Assembly: GCA_965659115.1 (NCBI GenBank)
Contig: CBFHUP010000002.1
Coordinates: 1-64,000 of the forward strand
Length of the DNA: 64,000 nucleotides
Direction: 5' to 3'
DNA from: UBA8752 sp965659115
GTDB taxonomy: Bacteria > Bacteroidota > Bacteroidia > Flavobacteriales_D > Sanyastnellaceae
The number at the start of each line of letters is the position of its first letter. The first letter of the stretch is position 1. Shown one piece after another: positions 54,090-62,699 of the stretch. Both the position numbers and the translations under genes were made by a program. The notes below the pieces were generated by a model that worked only from the letters and a program-made list of their open reading frames with translations, ran no database searches and was not told the origin of the DNA.

Positions 54090-54353
54090 TCAGTCGAAGC
54101 CGACGACCTCTACGATAGAGAATTCATCGCCTTGACCAAAGTCGCCATAGACCACTTGGTAGATGCCCTCTGATGGGCTGTAAATGGCGCCGCCAAGATC
54201 GCTCCATCCGGTGGCAGGAACTTCTGTGGCCAAATCGGACAGGGTGACAGCGGGCTTCGGAGCTACGTCCGAGCTGCTGAATGCATACACGGCTGAAAGT
54301 CCGATGGCCAGAAAAAAGCCCAAGAGGGCAGAGGTGAAATTGAAGGATTGCAT
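54090..54353 (-). CDS. Small membrane-anchored hypothetical protein
   Basis: An 87-residue protein with a hydrophobic N-terminus (FNFTSALLGFFLAIGLSAVYAF) acting as signal or anchor, and a short soluble domain 'DLATEVPATGWSDLGGAIYS' ending FSIVEVVGFD. The start at 54353 was chosen because the longer frame overlaps the peroxiredoxin gene and has no sensible N-terminus. Family unknown. It lies 32 bases after the peroxiredoxin stop, probably co-transcribed. Confidence 0.5.
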   Translation of the reverse strand: MQSFNFTSALLGFFLAIGLSAVYAFSSSDVAPKPAVTLSDLATEVPATGWSDLGGAIYSPSEGIYQVVYGDFGQGDEFSIVEVVGFD

Positions 54354-54385
54354 GCCTTCAATCTCGGCAATTTTAAGGAAAGGGT

Positions 54386-54952
54386 TTAGCCTTTCCAGCC
54401 TGCCATGCAGACTTGGCCTTCGATTTGGAGGCGGCGGATGGCGTCGAGTTCGCGGATGACGCCATCGATGTCCCGGCCGATGGGCTTGAAGTGATAAGAC
54501 TGGAACCAAATGGTGCCGCTCTTGTCAAGGATGAACAAACCGCGCTGGCAGAGGAGGTCTGAATTGGCCGTTAAGCGGCCATATTCGTCATAGTCGAACT
54601 GCCCATCGAGGGTGCCAAAACGGTCAGAAACGTTGCGGTTCATATCGGCGATGAGCGGGTAGGTCACCCCTTGTGCACCACCATCGGCCTTTGGAGTTTT
54701 GAGGAATTGCAAGTGGGTGGTGGCAGAATTGGTGCTGCACCCTATGACAGCGGCTTCGCGGTCGGCAAAGTCGCTGAGCCGCTCCTGAAAGGCGTGAACT
54801 TCTGACCCGCACACAGAGGTGAAGTCCTCGGGATAGAAAAACAGCACGACATATTGGTCGCGGTATGAGCTGAGCGAGAAGTCGCGGACCACTTTGCCGT
54901 CGACAACGGCAGTGGCGGTGAATTCTGGAGCGGGTTTGCCGAGCATGGTCAT
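54386..54952 (-). CDS. 2-Cys peroxiredoxin (AhpC/TSA family)
   Basis: Thiol peroxidase that reduces H2O2 and organic peroxides. The 188 residues contain the peroxidatic motif 'PEDFTSVCGSE' (P-x3-T-x2-C kept, but the usual Pro after Cys is Gly) and a C-terminal resolving-Cys motif 'EGQVCMAGWKG' (usually VCPAGW). The start at 54952 (MTMLGKPAPEF) fits family length; 54946 is possible. A TACTTTCG element is 53 bases upstream, back to back with the ppk promoter. Confidence 0.88.
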   Translation of the reverse strand: MTMLGKPAPEFTATAVVDGKVVRDFSLSSYRDQYVVLFFYPEDFTSVCGSEVHAFQERLSDFADREAAVIGCSTNSATTHLQFLKTPKADGGAQGVTYPLIADMNRNVSDRFGTLDGQFDYDEYGRLTANSDLLCQRGLFILDKSGTIWFQSYHFKPIGRDIDGVIRELDAIRRLQIEGQVCMAGWKG

Positions 54953-55005
54953 GTGGAGGGGCGGTTTGCGAAAAGAAGCAGTGAAGCTTTGGAATTGTTC
55001 GCCGG

Positions 55006-55013
55006 CGAAAGTA
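55006..55013 (-). promoter_or_regulatory. -7 element TACTTTCG of the peroxiredoxin gene
   Basis: TAnnTTYG on the minus strand, 53 bases before the ATG at 54952. Confidence 0.4.
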
Positions 55014-55034
55014 CCCCGGCTTGAGGCGCGAAAG

Positions 55035-55042
55035 TATCTTCG
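55035..55042 (+). promoter_or_regulatory. -7 element TATCTTCG of ppk
   Basis: Ends five bases before the GTG start at 55048, pointing to a leaderless transcript. Confidence 0.5.
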
Positions 55043-55047
55043 TTGTT

Positions 55048-57156
55048 GTGACCGCCAAGAAGACCCAATTTCCCCGCCGAAAGGCCTCCCCGGCATTGCT
55101 TCCAGAAGAGGAGTTCTTCAACCGGGAGCTCAGTTGGTTGTCGTTCAACGAGCGCGTGCTGCAAGAGGCCGAAGACGATCGGGTCCCCTTGATCGAGCGG
55201 ATGAGGTTCCTCGGGATATTCTCCAACAACCTCGACGAGTTTTTCCGGGTCCGGGTGGCCGCGCTCCAGCGCATGGATGCTTTGGGCAAGCGCACCACCA
55301 CGACTTTGGGTTTTGGTGTCGCACAGACCCTCGAGGGTATATCTGAGCGGGTCATTGCCTTGCAGGTGCGGTACAACTTGGCTTTTGAGGCGTTGGAAGG
55401 CCAATTGTCACAAGAGGGCATTGACATTTTGACCGAGGAAGGCCTCGATGACAGCCAGGCCCAATTTGTTCAGGGTTACTTCGAACAGAAGGTGCGTCCG
55501 CACTTGGTGCCCATCTTGATTTCCGATGTGGGCATGCCTGAATTGAAGGATGGCTTGGTCTACTTGACCATTGCATTGGAGGGCGATGTGTCCAAGCGTG
55601 CGCGTTACGCACTGTTGGAGTTGCCCGACCACCTCGATCGTTTTTTGGTGCTGCCAGAAAAGGAGGGCAGGCGGGGGCTCATGTTTTTGGATGACGTGGT
55701 GCGCGTGGGTTTGCCCCGTTTGTTTTCGACGTTTCAGCCGGATTCCGTGCGGGCTTATGCCATCAAGGTGACGCGCGATGCGGAGATTGACATGGACGAT
55801 GACCTCTCCAAGTCGTTGTTGGAGAAGATGAAAAAGGGCATTGCCCGGCGAAAGCACGGTGACTATGTGCGCTTTCTCTTTGACCGCGAGATGTCCGAAG
55901 ACCTCTTGAAGTTTTTGGTGCGCAAACTCGGGGTGGTCGAGCAGGCCAACATCATCCCTGGTGGGCGGTATCACAACCGGCGGGACCTCATGGACTTCCC
56001 GGATTTGGACCACCCCAACTTGGTCTACCGCAGGCTGAAGCCACTGCCGCACCGCCACTTGGTCAACCGCCGCAGCATCCTCGATCAGGTGGCCAAGCGC
56101 GACATCCTGTTGCACTATCCCTACCACGCTTTTTCGCAGCTCGTGGACATGTTGCGCGAGGCAGCCATCGACCCTAAAGTCACGGCCATTCGCATCAACC
56201 TCTACCGTGTGGCGCACAATTCGCACATCATCAATGCGCTGACCAGTGCGGCCTTGAATGGCAAAGAAGTGCAAGTGGTGATAGAGTTGCAGGCGAGGTT
56301 CGACGAGCGCAACAACATCAAGGTCACGCGCGAACTGCAGGAAGTGGGCATACAGGTCATTTTCGGAGTGGCGGGGCTCAAGACCCACTCCAAGCTGATG
56401 CTCATCACTCGGAAGGAGGCCCGGGTTCTGCGCAATTATGCCCATGTGGGCACAGGAAACTTCAATGAGGCCACTTCAGGTGTATTCAGCGACCTCTCGC
56501 TGTTGACGGCAGACCGGCGCATCGCTTCCGAGGTGGAGCGGCTGTTCCAATTCTTTGAGCACAACTATCAGCGCGGCGTCTACCGCCATCTGATTGTGTC
56601 GCCATACAGCACGCGCAGAAGGTTTGGTCAGATGATCGACCGCGAAATCAAGGAAGCTTTGGAGGGGAGAAGCGCTTGGATGGTCCTCAAATGCAACAAC
56701 CTGACGGATGCAGGCATGATCCGCAAACTCTATGAAGCCAGCCAGGCTGGGGTCGAAGTGACGCTGCTGGTCCGCGGAACCTGCGCGTTGCGCGCCGGGG
56801 TCAAAGGGCTCAGCGATCACATCCAGGCTTACAGTGTGGTGGGCCGGTTCTTGGAGCATGCCCGGGTGATCGCCTTTGGTGCTGCCGGAACGCCAGAATT
56901 CTACTTGTCGAGTGCGGATTGGATGACCCGAAACCTCGACCGCAGGATTGAAGTGAGTGTTCCCATCTACGATCCGACATTACAGGCCGAAGTTTCTGCC
57001 ATGCTGGAGTGTCAGATTCGGGACAATGTGAAGCGGCGGCGGCTCGACAAAAAACAGCGCAACCGCTATGCGGCTGCCAGTGATGGTGATGCGCCAATGG
57101 AAGCGCACCGGGCTTTGTATGCGTTCTATGAGCGCCAACTCAAAGACAAGGGATGA
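55048..57156 (+). CDS. ppk1: Polyphosphate kinase 1
   Basis: Makes inorganic polyphosphate from ATP, reversibly. With GTG at 55048 (MTAKKTQFPRRKASPALLPE) it has 702 residues, the normal size. Visible: 'FNRELSWLSFNERVLQEAED' at the N-terminus, 'NNLDEFFRVRVAALQ', 'IRINLYRVAHNSHIINAL', 'VIELQARFDERNNIKVTREL', the autophosphorylated-His motif 'NYAHVGTGNFNEATSGVFSD' and 'STRRRFGQMIDREI'. Starts at 55021 are unlikely because the promoter element lies inside. It overlaps the ppx gene by four bases. Confidence 0.96.
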   Translation: MTAKKTQFPRRKASPALLPEEEFFNRELSWLSFNERVLQEAEDDRVPLIERMRFLGIFSNNLDEFFRVRVAALQRMDALGKRTTTTLGFGVAQTLEGISERVIALQVRYNLAFEALEGQLSQEGIDILTEEGLDDSQAQFVQGYFEQKVRPHLVPILISDVGMPELKDGLVYLTIALEGDVSKRARYALLELPDHLDRFLVLPEKEGRRGLMFLDDVVRVGLPRLFSTFQPDSVRAYAIKVTRDAEIDMDDDLSKSLLEKMKKGIARRKHGDYVRFLFDREMSEDLLKFLVRKLGVVEQANIIPGGRYHNRRDLMDFPDLDHPNLVYRRLKPLPHRHLVNRRSILDQVAKRDILLHYPYHAFSQLVDMLREAAIDPKVTAIRINLYRVAHNSHIINALTSAALNGKEVQVVIELQARFDERNNIKVTRELQEVGIQVIFGVAGLKTHSKLMLITRKEARVLRNYAHVGTGNFNEATSGVFSDLSLLTADRRIASEVERLFQFFEHNYQRGVYRHLIVSPYSTRRRFGQMIDREIKEALEGRSAWMVLKCNNLTDAGMIRKLYEASQAGVEVTLLVRGTCALRAGVKGLSDHIQAYSVVGRFLEHARVIAFGAAGTPEFYLSSADWMTRNLDRRIEVSVPIYDPTLQAEVSAMLECQIRDNVKRRRLDKKQRNRYAAASDGDAPMEAHRALYAFYERQLKDKG

Positions 57157-58040
57157 GGTTGGCTGCCATCGACATCGGCTCCAACGCCGTCCGATTGATT
57201 GTCAAGGAGATCAAAGGCAAGCAAGGCAGCTTGAAGGTGAGCAAGGTGGCCCACACCCGTGTCCCCATACGTTTGGGCGAAGACGTTTTCAGTGCAGGCG
57301 AAATCAGTGCCGAAAAAGAGCGCCGGTTGGGCCATGCTTTGCGGGGTTTTGCGTTGCTCATGGAGGCCATGCAGGTGCGCGATTTTCGGGCCTGTGCGAC
57401 CAGTGCGATGCGGGAAGCGGCCAACGGTAAGGCGATCGCCGGCAGGTTGGCTGAATCGACGGGAATACGAGTGGAACTGATTGACGGGAAGACCGAGGCG
57501 GACTTGATTTTCTCCAACTTTGAGGTGAGCCTTTTTGACCGCGAACGCGACTATGTCTACATCGATGTGGGCGGCGGTTCCACAGAGCTGACCTTGATCC
57601 GCCAGGGAACGCGGGTGGAAGGGCGCAGTTTTAAGATTGGGGCAGTGCGTCTCCTGCAGAACAAGGTGGATGATGGGATTTGGCCTGAGGTGACCGAGTG
57701 GTGCTCTCAGTTGATTGCCGAACGGGGGTTGAATGCCCCCATTGCGATCGGGGCAGGGGGCAACATCAACCGTTTGTTCAAATTGGGGGGGTGCTTGAGC
57801 GGTGAAGTTTTGCCTTTTGACCGCTTGGCTTCATTGGTGGAAGTCCTCAGCAGGTGCAGCTATGAAGAGCGCATGACGCGTTTTCACTTGAAACCAGACC
57901 GGGCGGATGTGGTGGTCCCTGCGGGCCGCATCTACTTGGATACCATGAAAATGGTGGGGGCAGAAGGGATTTTGGTGCCCAAAGTGGGCTTGGCTGATGG
58001 CATGATCCTCAGCCTTTATGCTCAAATGAGCCGCCCCTGA
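57153..58040 (+). CDS. ppx: Ppx/GppA exopolyphosphatase family protein
   Basis: Hydrolyses polyphosphate end groups, or pppGpp in GppA members. The 295 residues are the short two-domain form of the ASKHA fold: 'LAAIDIGSNAVRLIVKEI' (phosphate 1), 'RACATSAMREAANGKAI', 'YVYIDVGGGSTELTLIRQGT' (phosphate 2) and 'PIAIGAGGNINRLFKLGG'. The ATG lies inside the ppk stop (ATGA), so production and breakdown of polyphosphate are translationally coupled. There is no C-terminal HD domain. Confidence 0.93.
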   Translation: MRLAAIDIGSNAVRLIVKEIKGKQGSLKVSKVAHTRVPIRLGEDVFSAGEISAEKERRLGHALRGFALLMEAMQVRDFRACATSAMREAANGKAIAGRLAESTGIRVELIDGKTEADLIFSNFEVSLFDRERDYVYIDVGGGSTELTLIRQGTRVEGRSFKIGAVRLLQNKVDDGIWPEVTEWCSQLIAERGLNAPIAIGAGGNINRLFKLGGCLSGEVLPFDRLASLVEVLSRCSYEERMTRFHLKPDRADVVVPAGRIYLDTMKMVGAEGILVPKVGLADGMILSLYAQMSRP

Positions 58041-58041
58041 A

Positions 58042-58629
58042 TCACTGGGGGACGGGAACAGCTGCGCTGTCCAGCCGGCGCAGCCGGAGCAATTCTTCTG
58101 CCAATCGGCTTTCAGTTTCGGTGTCCAGCGCCTGTCCTTTGCGTTGGTCCTCAATGGCTGCTGCGAGTGCATCTGCTGCCCATTCATCCCGCATGGGGCG
58201 GCTTTGGGTGCCTTCAAGGTCGCGGTCTGCTGACCACTCGACCATCCAACGCACATATTGCTGCTGAATGCGCACCAGGCATTCTCCGAACCGGGTCAGA
58301 CAGTTGGGGTCGAGTGTAGCCGCCATGGAGGTCCTCAACTTTCCGACATTGGTGGCGTGGTGCCGGACGACTTGGTCTGCAGTTCCATCCAAAGGGATCA
58401 TTTCGGGAAGCCTGCCGTCCAGGCAAGGCAATTCTGCTCCGAGGGTCTCTCCGACTTCAGAAGCGGTGAGCAGTCGGTCGACCTTGGCGCGAAACACCTG
58501 GGGGATCACGGTTTGCCTGAACAGAAAATCCCTTAAGGCGAAAACGTGTGCTTCAAACGCATCGTGAATTTCTTCGGGAGTTGGAGCTTCGGGAAGCTGC
58601 AGTACAAGCAAGGCAGTCTGGCGGTCCAT
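58042..58629 (-). CDS. Conserved-looking hypothetical protein, helical
   Basis: A 195-residue, predominantly helical soluble protein (MDRQTALLVLQLPEAPTPEE at the start; QKGQALDTE.. and a final LAEELLRLRRLDSA helix). The first 30 residues faintly recall a J-domain-like helix pair, but the HPD motif is absent, so I do not call it. Its stop lies one base after the ppx stop on the other strand. A TAATTTG element is five bases before its ATG. No function can be assigned. Confidence 0.55.
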   Translation of the reverse strand: MDRQTALLVLQLPEAPTPEEIHDAFEAHVFALRDFLFRQTVIPQVFRAKVDRLLTASEVGETLGAELPCLDGRLPEMIPLDGTADQVVRHHATNVGKLRTSMAATLDPNCLTRFGECLVRIQQQYVRWMVEWSADRDLEGTQSRPMRDEWAADALAAAIEDQRKGQALDTETESRLAEELLRLRRLDSAAVPVPQ

Positions 58630-58751
58630 CCCTCCAAATTACGCCATTCTGCGGGGCACGGATTGCTGGCAGCATCTGTAATTCACTTTCTTTCGTTGGT
58701 GCAGGTGCCTTCGGGCTTGTTTGCAGGTGTTGCACGGTATTATTTTTAGGC

Positions 58752-60254
58752 ATGCTAATGCAGACCCCTAAAGTCATGTGGATTTCGCTCAGTCTATTTC
58801 TCCTCTTTTTCAGCGCCTGCGCAGACGATGCTCCAACTGGAAAAGCCGCTCGAAATGTTGACCCTACCGCTGCGTTGACAGCGCAAGTTCAAAAGGAGGC
58901 CACTGCTGAAGCGGCTTCTGCTTCGGAAAGCGCTATTCAACAGGTCTCCGGTGGAGGCCGTGAGAATCCGAACTACATGAACGGCATCAACGATGCCAAC
59001 CGTGGTGACAAGGTGGGCAAGGTTCAGTTTTCTGGAAGCATTCCCAACCGCAACGGTAAGTTGTACCTCTTCGAAACAGAAGGGCGCAATCTGGCGGCCA
59101 TCGATTCTGTGACCCTGGAGAACGGCAAATTTGACTTTGGCTCTGTGGAAGTGGGACGCGGTTTTTACGGTCTCGGTTTCGAGTCGGGCAAGAAGACAGG
59201 TGACATCATCATGAATCCGGACGAGCCCGTCCTCAAAATCGCTTTTCAAAATGCCCGGCTTTTGGGCGGGGAGACCGACAGCCGAGAAAACAGGGGATGG
59301 TTTGCCTATCGCGGTGCTGAGGGGGCCAACAAAAACCAGGTCCGCCAGCTTTACAAGCAGGGCAAGGGCCAAGAAGAGGAGACCAAGCGGAAGGTCAAGC
59401 TCAAAGAAGATGAGCTCGCACAGACCCAGCACAAATTCATTCAGGATTACCCCGGGACCTATTTGGCCAAATTCCTCACTTGGAAGCAACCGAGATTCAT
59501 CGGCGACAAGGGGACCTACCTCAGCGACCTTGATGTCAAAGACAACAGCATCATTCGCTCTATGGCCCTGCCAGACCGCATTCAATCGATGATGCGGACG
59601 TTCAGCGGGGGCAAAGACTCCGGGTTCTTGAGCTGCATTGACTTGGTGAAGGCGGCCTGTGAGGAGAATCCGTTGGCGTTAGAGTTTGTGCTGTACAACA
59701 TGCTCGACGGTTTCTACAACACAGGCAAAGAGACCATTTGTCAGTACATCCTCGACAATTACATTTTTGACGAAGACTGTGGTGCCAACCTCTCCGATGT
59801 GATTCGTCAGCGCGCCCAAGGCATCATCAACTTGCGCGTGGGCAATACGCCGCCCAGTTTCCGCATTCCCGACGTCAACGGCAAAGTGGTGGACCTTTCT
59901 GAGGAAGTGGCCAAGAATAAATACACCTTGGTGATGTTTTGGGCCAGCTGGTGTCACAAATGTGAGCAGGAGATTCCCAACCTCGTTCCGATGTACAATG
60001 ACTTGAACCCTAAGGGTTTTGGTACCATTGGCATTTCTGTGGACCAACAAAAACTCGCGTGGACCAATGCGATTGCGGAAAACCAGATTCCTTGGTCCAA
60101 TGTGAGCCAGCTCAAGGGGTGGGATGCGCCCATCACCGACGACTACAAGATCACCCAAACGCCGACTTACTTCTTGCTGGACAATACAGGCAAGATTGTT
60201 TTGAAGCCGGAGCGTTGGTTTGAAATTCAGCGCTTCTTGCAGTCCCGGCTGTAA
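58752..60254 (+). CDS. Thioredoxin-like (TlpA/AhpC-TSA) lipoprotein
   Basis: A 500-residue predicted lipoprotein (WISLSLFLLFFSACADD, lipobox Cys22). Residues ~90-170 form a DUF4369-like beta domain ('GKLYLFETEGRNLAAIDSVT'), a helical middle follows, and the last 150 residues form a thioredoxin/TlpA-like domain 'PSFRIPDVNGKVVDLSEE', 'LVMFWASWCHKCEQEIPNLV' (CHKC active site) and 'ITQTPTYFLLDNTGK' with the cis-Pro. Likely an envelope thiol-disulfide reductase. Upstream in-frame codons from 58548 overlap the divergent gene and are not used. Confidence 0.8.
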   Translation: MLMQTPKVMWISLSLFLLFFSACADDAPTGKAARNVDPTAALTAQVQKEATAEAASASESAIQQVSGGGRENPNYMNGINDANRGDKVGKVQFSGSIPNRNGKLYLFETEGRNLAAIDSVTLENGKFDFGSVEVGRGFYGLGFESGKKTGDIIMNPDEPVLKIAFQNARLLGGETDSRENRGWFAYRGAEGANKNQVRQLYKQGKGQEEETKRKVKLKEDELAQTQHKFIQDYPGTYLAKFLTWKQPRFIGDKGTYLSDLDVKDNSIIRSMALPDRIQSMMRTFSGGKDSGFLSCIDLVKAACEENPLALEFVLYNMLDGFYNTGKETICQYILDNYIFDEDCGANLSDVIRQRAQGIINLRVGNTPPSFRIPDVNGKVVDLSEEVAKNKYTLVMFWASWCHKCEQEIPNLVPMYNDLNPKGFGTIGISVDQQKLAWTNAIAENQIPWSNVSQLKGWDAPITDDYKITQTPTYFLLDNTGKIVLKPERWFEIQRFLQSRL

Positions 60255-60314
60255 CCCGCGGCGGCATTGGGGTCTTACAAATCGGCCACTTCTCGGTGTC
60301 CCGACGCGGGCTGA

Positions 60315-61334
60315 TCAGCTTTTCAGGGCATCTAACTCCGCATAGAGTTCGGCGTGGAGCCGGGCAGCGGTGGCGGCCGAAAATCGCTCTGCATTGAGGT
60401 GCCCTTTTTGCACCAATGCATCCCGTTCCTCTGGTTTTGTCAGGATCGTCAGCACTGCATCGCGGATGGCGTGCGCCTCGAAAGGATTGACCAGCAATGC
60501 GCCGTCTCCAGCGGTGTCATCCATGGGAGCCAAGGCACTGGTGATCACAGGCAGCCCTATGGTTTGGGCTTCGATAATGGGCATTCCAAACCCTTCGAGG
60601 GTGGAGCAAAACAGCAGGGCGTCAGAAGAGGCGTATTCGTGCTGCAATTCGGTTTCAGTGAGCTTGGAGGCGCAGCTGTAATCAATGTTGAAGCTGAGGA
60701 GCGTCTCGTGTTGCTGTTGCGAAGGCTCCCCGATGATGCGCAAATGAACATCCAGGCCGGCCAATGCCTCTGCGTGTCGTTCTAGATTTTTATTCTCTGC
60801 CAACCCGATGTGCAACACCCGAGGTGTGGCGTTCTCTGCTCGCTTTTCTCGCCGTTTGTAGGTTGGAGAAATCACGCTTGGAATCACCACAATTTGATCG
60901 GCAGGGAATGACTACCGGCTCAAAATGTCTTCCTTGGTGCGCTTGGAAACGGCAATGACCCGGTTGCAGTGACTGAGGGGAAGTTGAAGCCAAAACTTTC
61001 GTTTCAACCACCTTTTTATAGGGGATGGGGATTCAATCATTCCCAAGTCATGTATCGTTGAGACAGTCAATCTCTTTTTAGATCCAACAATGGCGAAATA
61101 GATGTCTCCTGTAAGGTGAAGTATGTCTGAGTTTATTTGTCTGACTTCATTCCAAATTTTGAGCCGATTGAATATGCCTTGAGAATACCGGGTGGCGATG
61201 TGGATGCCGGGAATGGCATGTTGCGCAGGCCAAGCACTGTGCATGGTGCGGTAGGACGTCTCGATGCTAAAGTTGCCCAAGCTTCTGGGCTTTCTCATGA
61301 CCCACATCACATCTGAGGAAGACGGTCCAGACAT
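60315..61334 (-). pseudogene. GT4 glycosyltransferase interrupted by one in-frame TAG
   Basis: Two collinear halves in the same frame form one group 1 glycosyltransferase of ~340 residues: 'MSGPSSSDVMWVMRKPRSLG' at the start, 'TVSTIHDLGMIESPSPIKRW', 'VIAVSKRTKEDILSR', then TAG at 60912-60914, then 'SFPADQIVVIPSVISPTYKR', 'RVLHIGLAENKNLERHAEAL' and 'ASSDALLFCSTLEGFGMPII' (the EGFGxP donor site). The TAG sits where relatives often have a Tyr (RYSFP), so one base change is enough. It could be a true pseudogene, a recent mutation or a consensus error. The start 61334 is supported by TATTTTTG five bases upstream. GC content around 60950-61150 looks lower than in neighbours. Confidence 0.75.
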
Positions 61335-61339
61335 CCAAA

Positions 61340-61347
61340 CAAAAATA
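61340..61347 (-). promoter_or_regulatory. -7 element TATTTTTG of the glycosyltransferase gene
   Basis: Perfect TAnnTTTG ending five bases before the ATG at 61334. Confidence 0.5.
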
Positions 61348-61402
61348 AGGCGAAGGGCGCTTGTTTCTAGGGCATTGAAGGCGCGGTGTGGCGTCCAATT
61401 TG

Positions 61403-62641
61403 TCAGGCGTGGCGCAGGGCGTCGATGGGGTCGAGTTGGGCAGCTTTTCGCGCGGGGTAATAACCGCTGCCGAGGCTCACGATTCCGCTGAGAAACAAGG
61501 CGATCGCGACCCAGCCCCAAGGGAGTGCGAAAGGCGCTTCGAGGTATCCCGCGACAACGTTGCCGACCCCGATGCCCATGAGCACTCCAAAGATTCCCCC
61601 CAAGAAGCCGATGATCACCACCTCCACGAGGAATTGTGCGCGGATGGTCTTGGCAGAGGCGCCGAGGGCTTTGCGCAGCCCAATTTCGCGGGTCCGCTCC
61701 GTCACGGTGACCAACATGATGTTGGTGAGGCCTATAGAAGAGCCCAGCAAGGTGATCAGCCCCAGGAAAAGGGCAGCCAAGGTCACACTGCCCAAGCTTT
61801 CATTGAACTGGGCGATGAGCGCATCGGATCGGGTGATTCGGAAGCTGTCTGGCGCGCCAGGCAAGTCGCCGCGGATGGCCCGCATTTCGCCGGTCACAAC
61901 TTCAGAAAGGCTGGCGATGGCCTCGGGGTCAGGAGCACGAACTTGCACGGAGTAACTCGTGCGACGCCCGCTAAATCTGGCGCGGATTTCGCTCACTGGC
62001 AAGATGGCCTGGTTGTCTTGCGACATGCCAAAGGAAGCCCCTTCGGGTTCGAGTACCCCGAGCACGTTGTAGCGCCTGTTGCGGATGCGGATGCTCTTGT
62101 CGATGGGGTTTTCAGAAGGGGCGAAAAGCTTATCGACCACGTCTTGGCCTATGATCACAAGGGGAGCGTTGCGGCGCACTTCTTCAGCGGTGAAGTTTCG
62201 GCCTGCGCTGAGTGCGTAGGAACTCATGGGCAGGAAACCTTCATCACCCCCCACCACCATGACATTGGGGTCGGTTTCGTTTTCGCCCGAAGAAATGCGT
62301 CCCATCATGGTGCCTCGCGCAGAAACTGAAGTGGCCGCCACGCCGGTCATGGCCTTTTTGAGGGCCATCGCTTGGGTGAAATCCAGGGCTTCGGAGCTGG
62401 ACAGCACCCGGCCTCCAAAAGCTCCACTTTGGTTGTTCTGGCTCACTTGCAGCGTGCCTGCCCCCAGTCCAATGAACTGGTCTAAAAGGCTGGACCTCAG
62501 GGCTTCAGTGGCTGTGATCATCGACATGAGTGCCATGATTCCCATCCCAATAATGGTGATGGTGAGCAAGGTTCGCAGCCATTGGGCCCGTATGGACCGC
62601 ACGGCCACTGTGGCCTGTTCGCGAAGCACCGTCAACGTCAT
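61403..62641 (-). CDS. MacB-type ABC transporter permease
   Basis: A 412-residue membrane permease of the MacB/FtsX family. It has an N-terminal helix (LRTLLTITIIGMGIMALMSM), a periplasmic MacB_PCD-like domain, and three C-terminal helices with 'SIGLTNIMLVTVTERTREIG' and 'GLRKALGASAKTIRAQFLVE', the FtsX signature. Such permeases work with an ATPase (MacB/LolD-like) in efflux or lipoprotein transport; none is adjacent. The TAGCTTTG element ends four bases before its ATG. Confidence 0.88.
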   Translation of the reverse strand: MTLTVLREQATVAVRSIRAQWLRTLLTITIIGMGIMALMSMITATEALRSSLLDQFIGLGAGTLQVSQNNQSGAFGGRVLSSSEALDFTQAMALKKAMTGVAATSVSARGTMMGRISSGENETDPNVMVVGGDEGFLPMSSYALSAGRNFTAEEVRRNAPLVIIGQDVVDKLFAPSENPIDKSIRIRNRRYNVLGVLEPEGASFGMSQDNQAILPVSEIRARFSGRRTSYSVQVRAPDPEAIASLSEVVTGEMRAIRGDLPGAPDSFRITRSDALIAQFNESLGSVTLAALFLGLITLLGSSIGLTNIMLVTVTERTREIGLRKALGASAKTIRAQFLVEVVIIGFLGGIFGVLMGIGVGNVVAGYLEAPFALPWGWVAIALFLSGIVSLGSGYYPARKAAQLDPIDALRHA

Positions 62642-62645
62642 GGCT

Positions 62646-62653
62646 CAAAGCTA
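62646..62653 (-). promoter_or_regulatory. -7 element TAGCTTTG of the permease gene
   Basis: Perfect TAnnTTTG ending four bases before the ATG at 62641; only ten bases separate it from the aconitase element on the other strand. Confidence 0.55.
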
Positions 62654-62663
62654 CGCGCGCACG

Positions 62664-62671
62664 TATCTTCG
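62664..62671 (+). promoter_or_regulatory. -7 element TATCTTCG of the aconitase gene
   Basis: TAnnTTYG 28 bases before the aconitase ATG, divergent with the permease element. Confidence 0.5.
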
Positions 62672-62699
62672 CCGCCGCAACGTTTCAACCCTTATCGAC

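Noticed and set aside
60315..61520. Two separate genes at 60315-60890 and 60912-61520
   Set aside because: They are in the same frame, separated by one TAG, and together make one complete glycosyltransferase; the part before 61334 is upstream of a good promoter and not coding.
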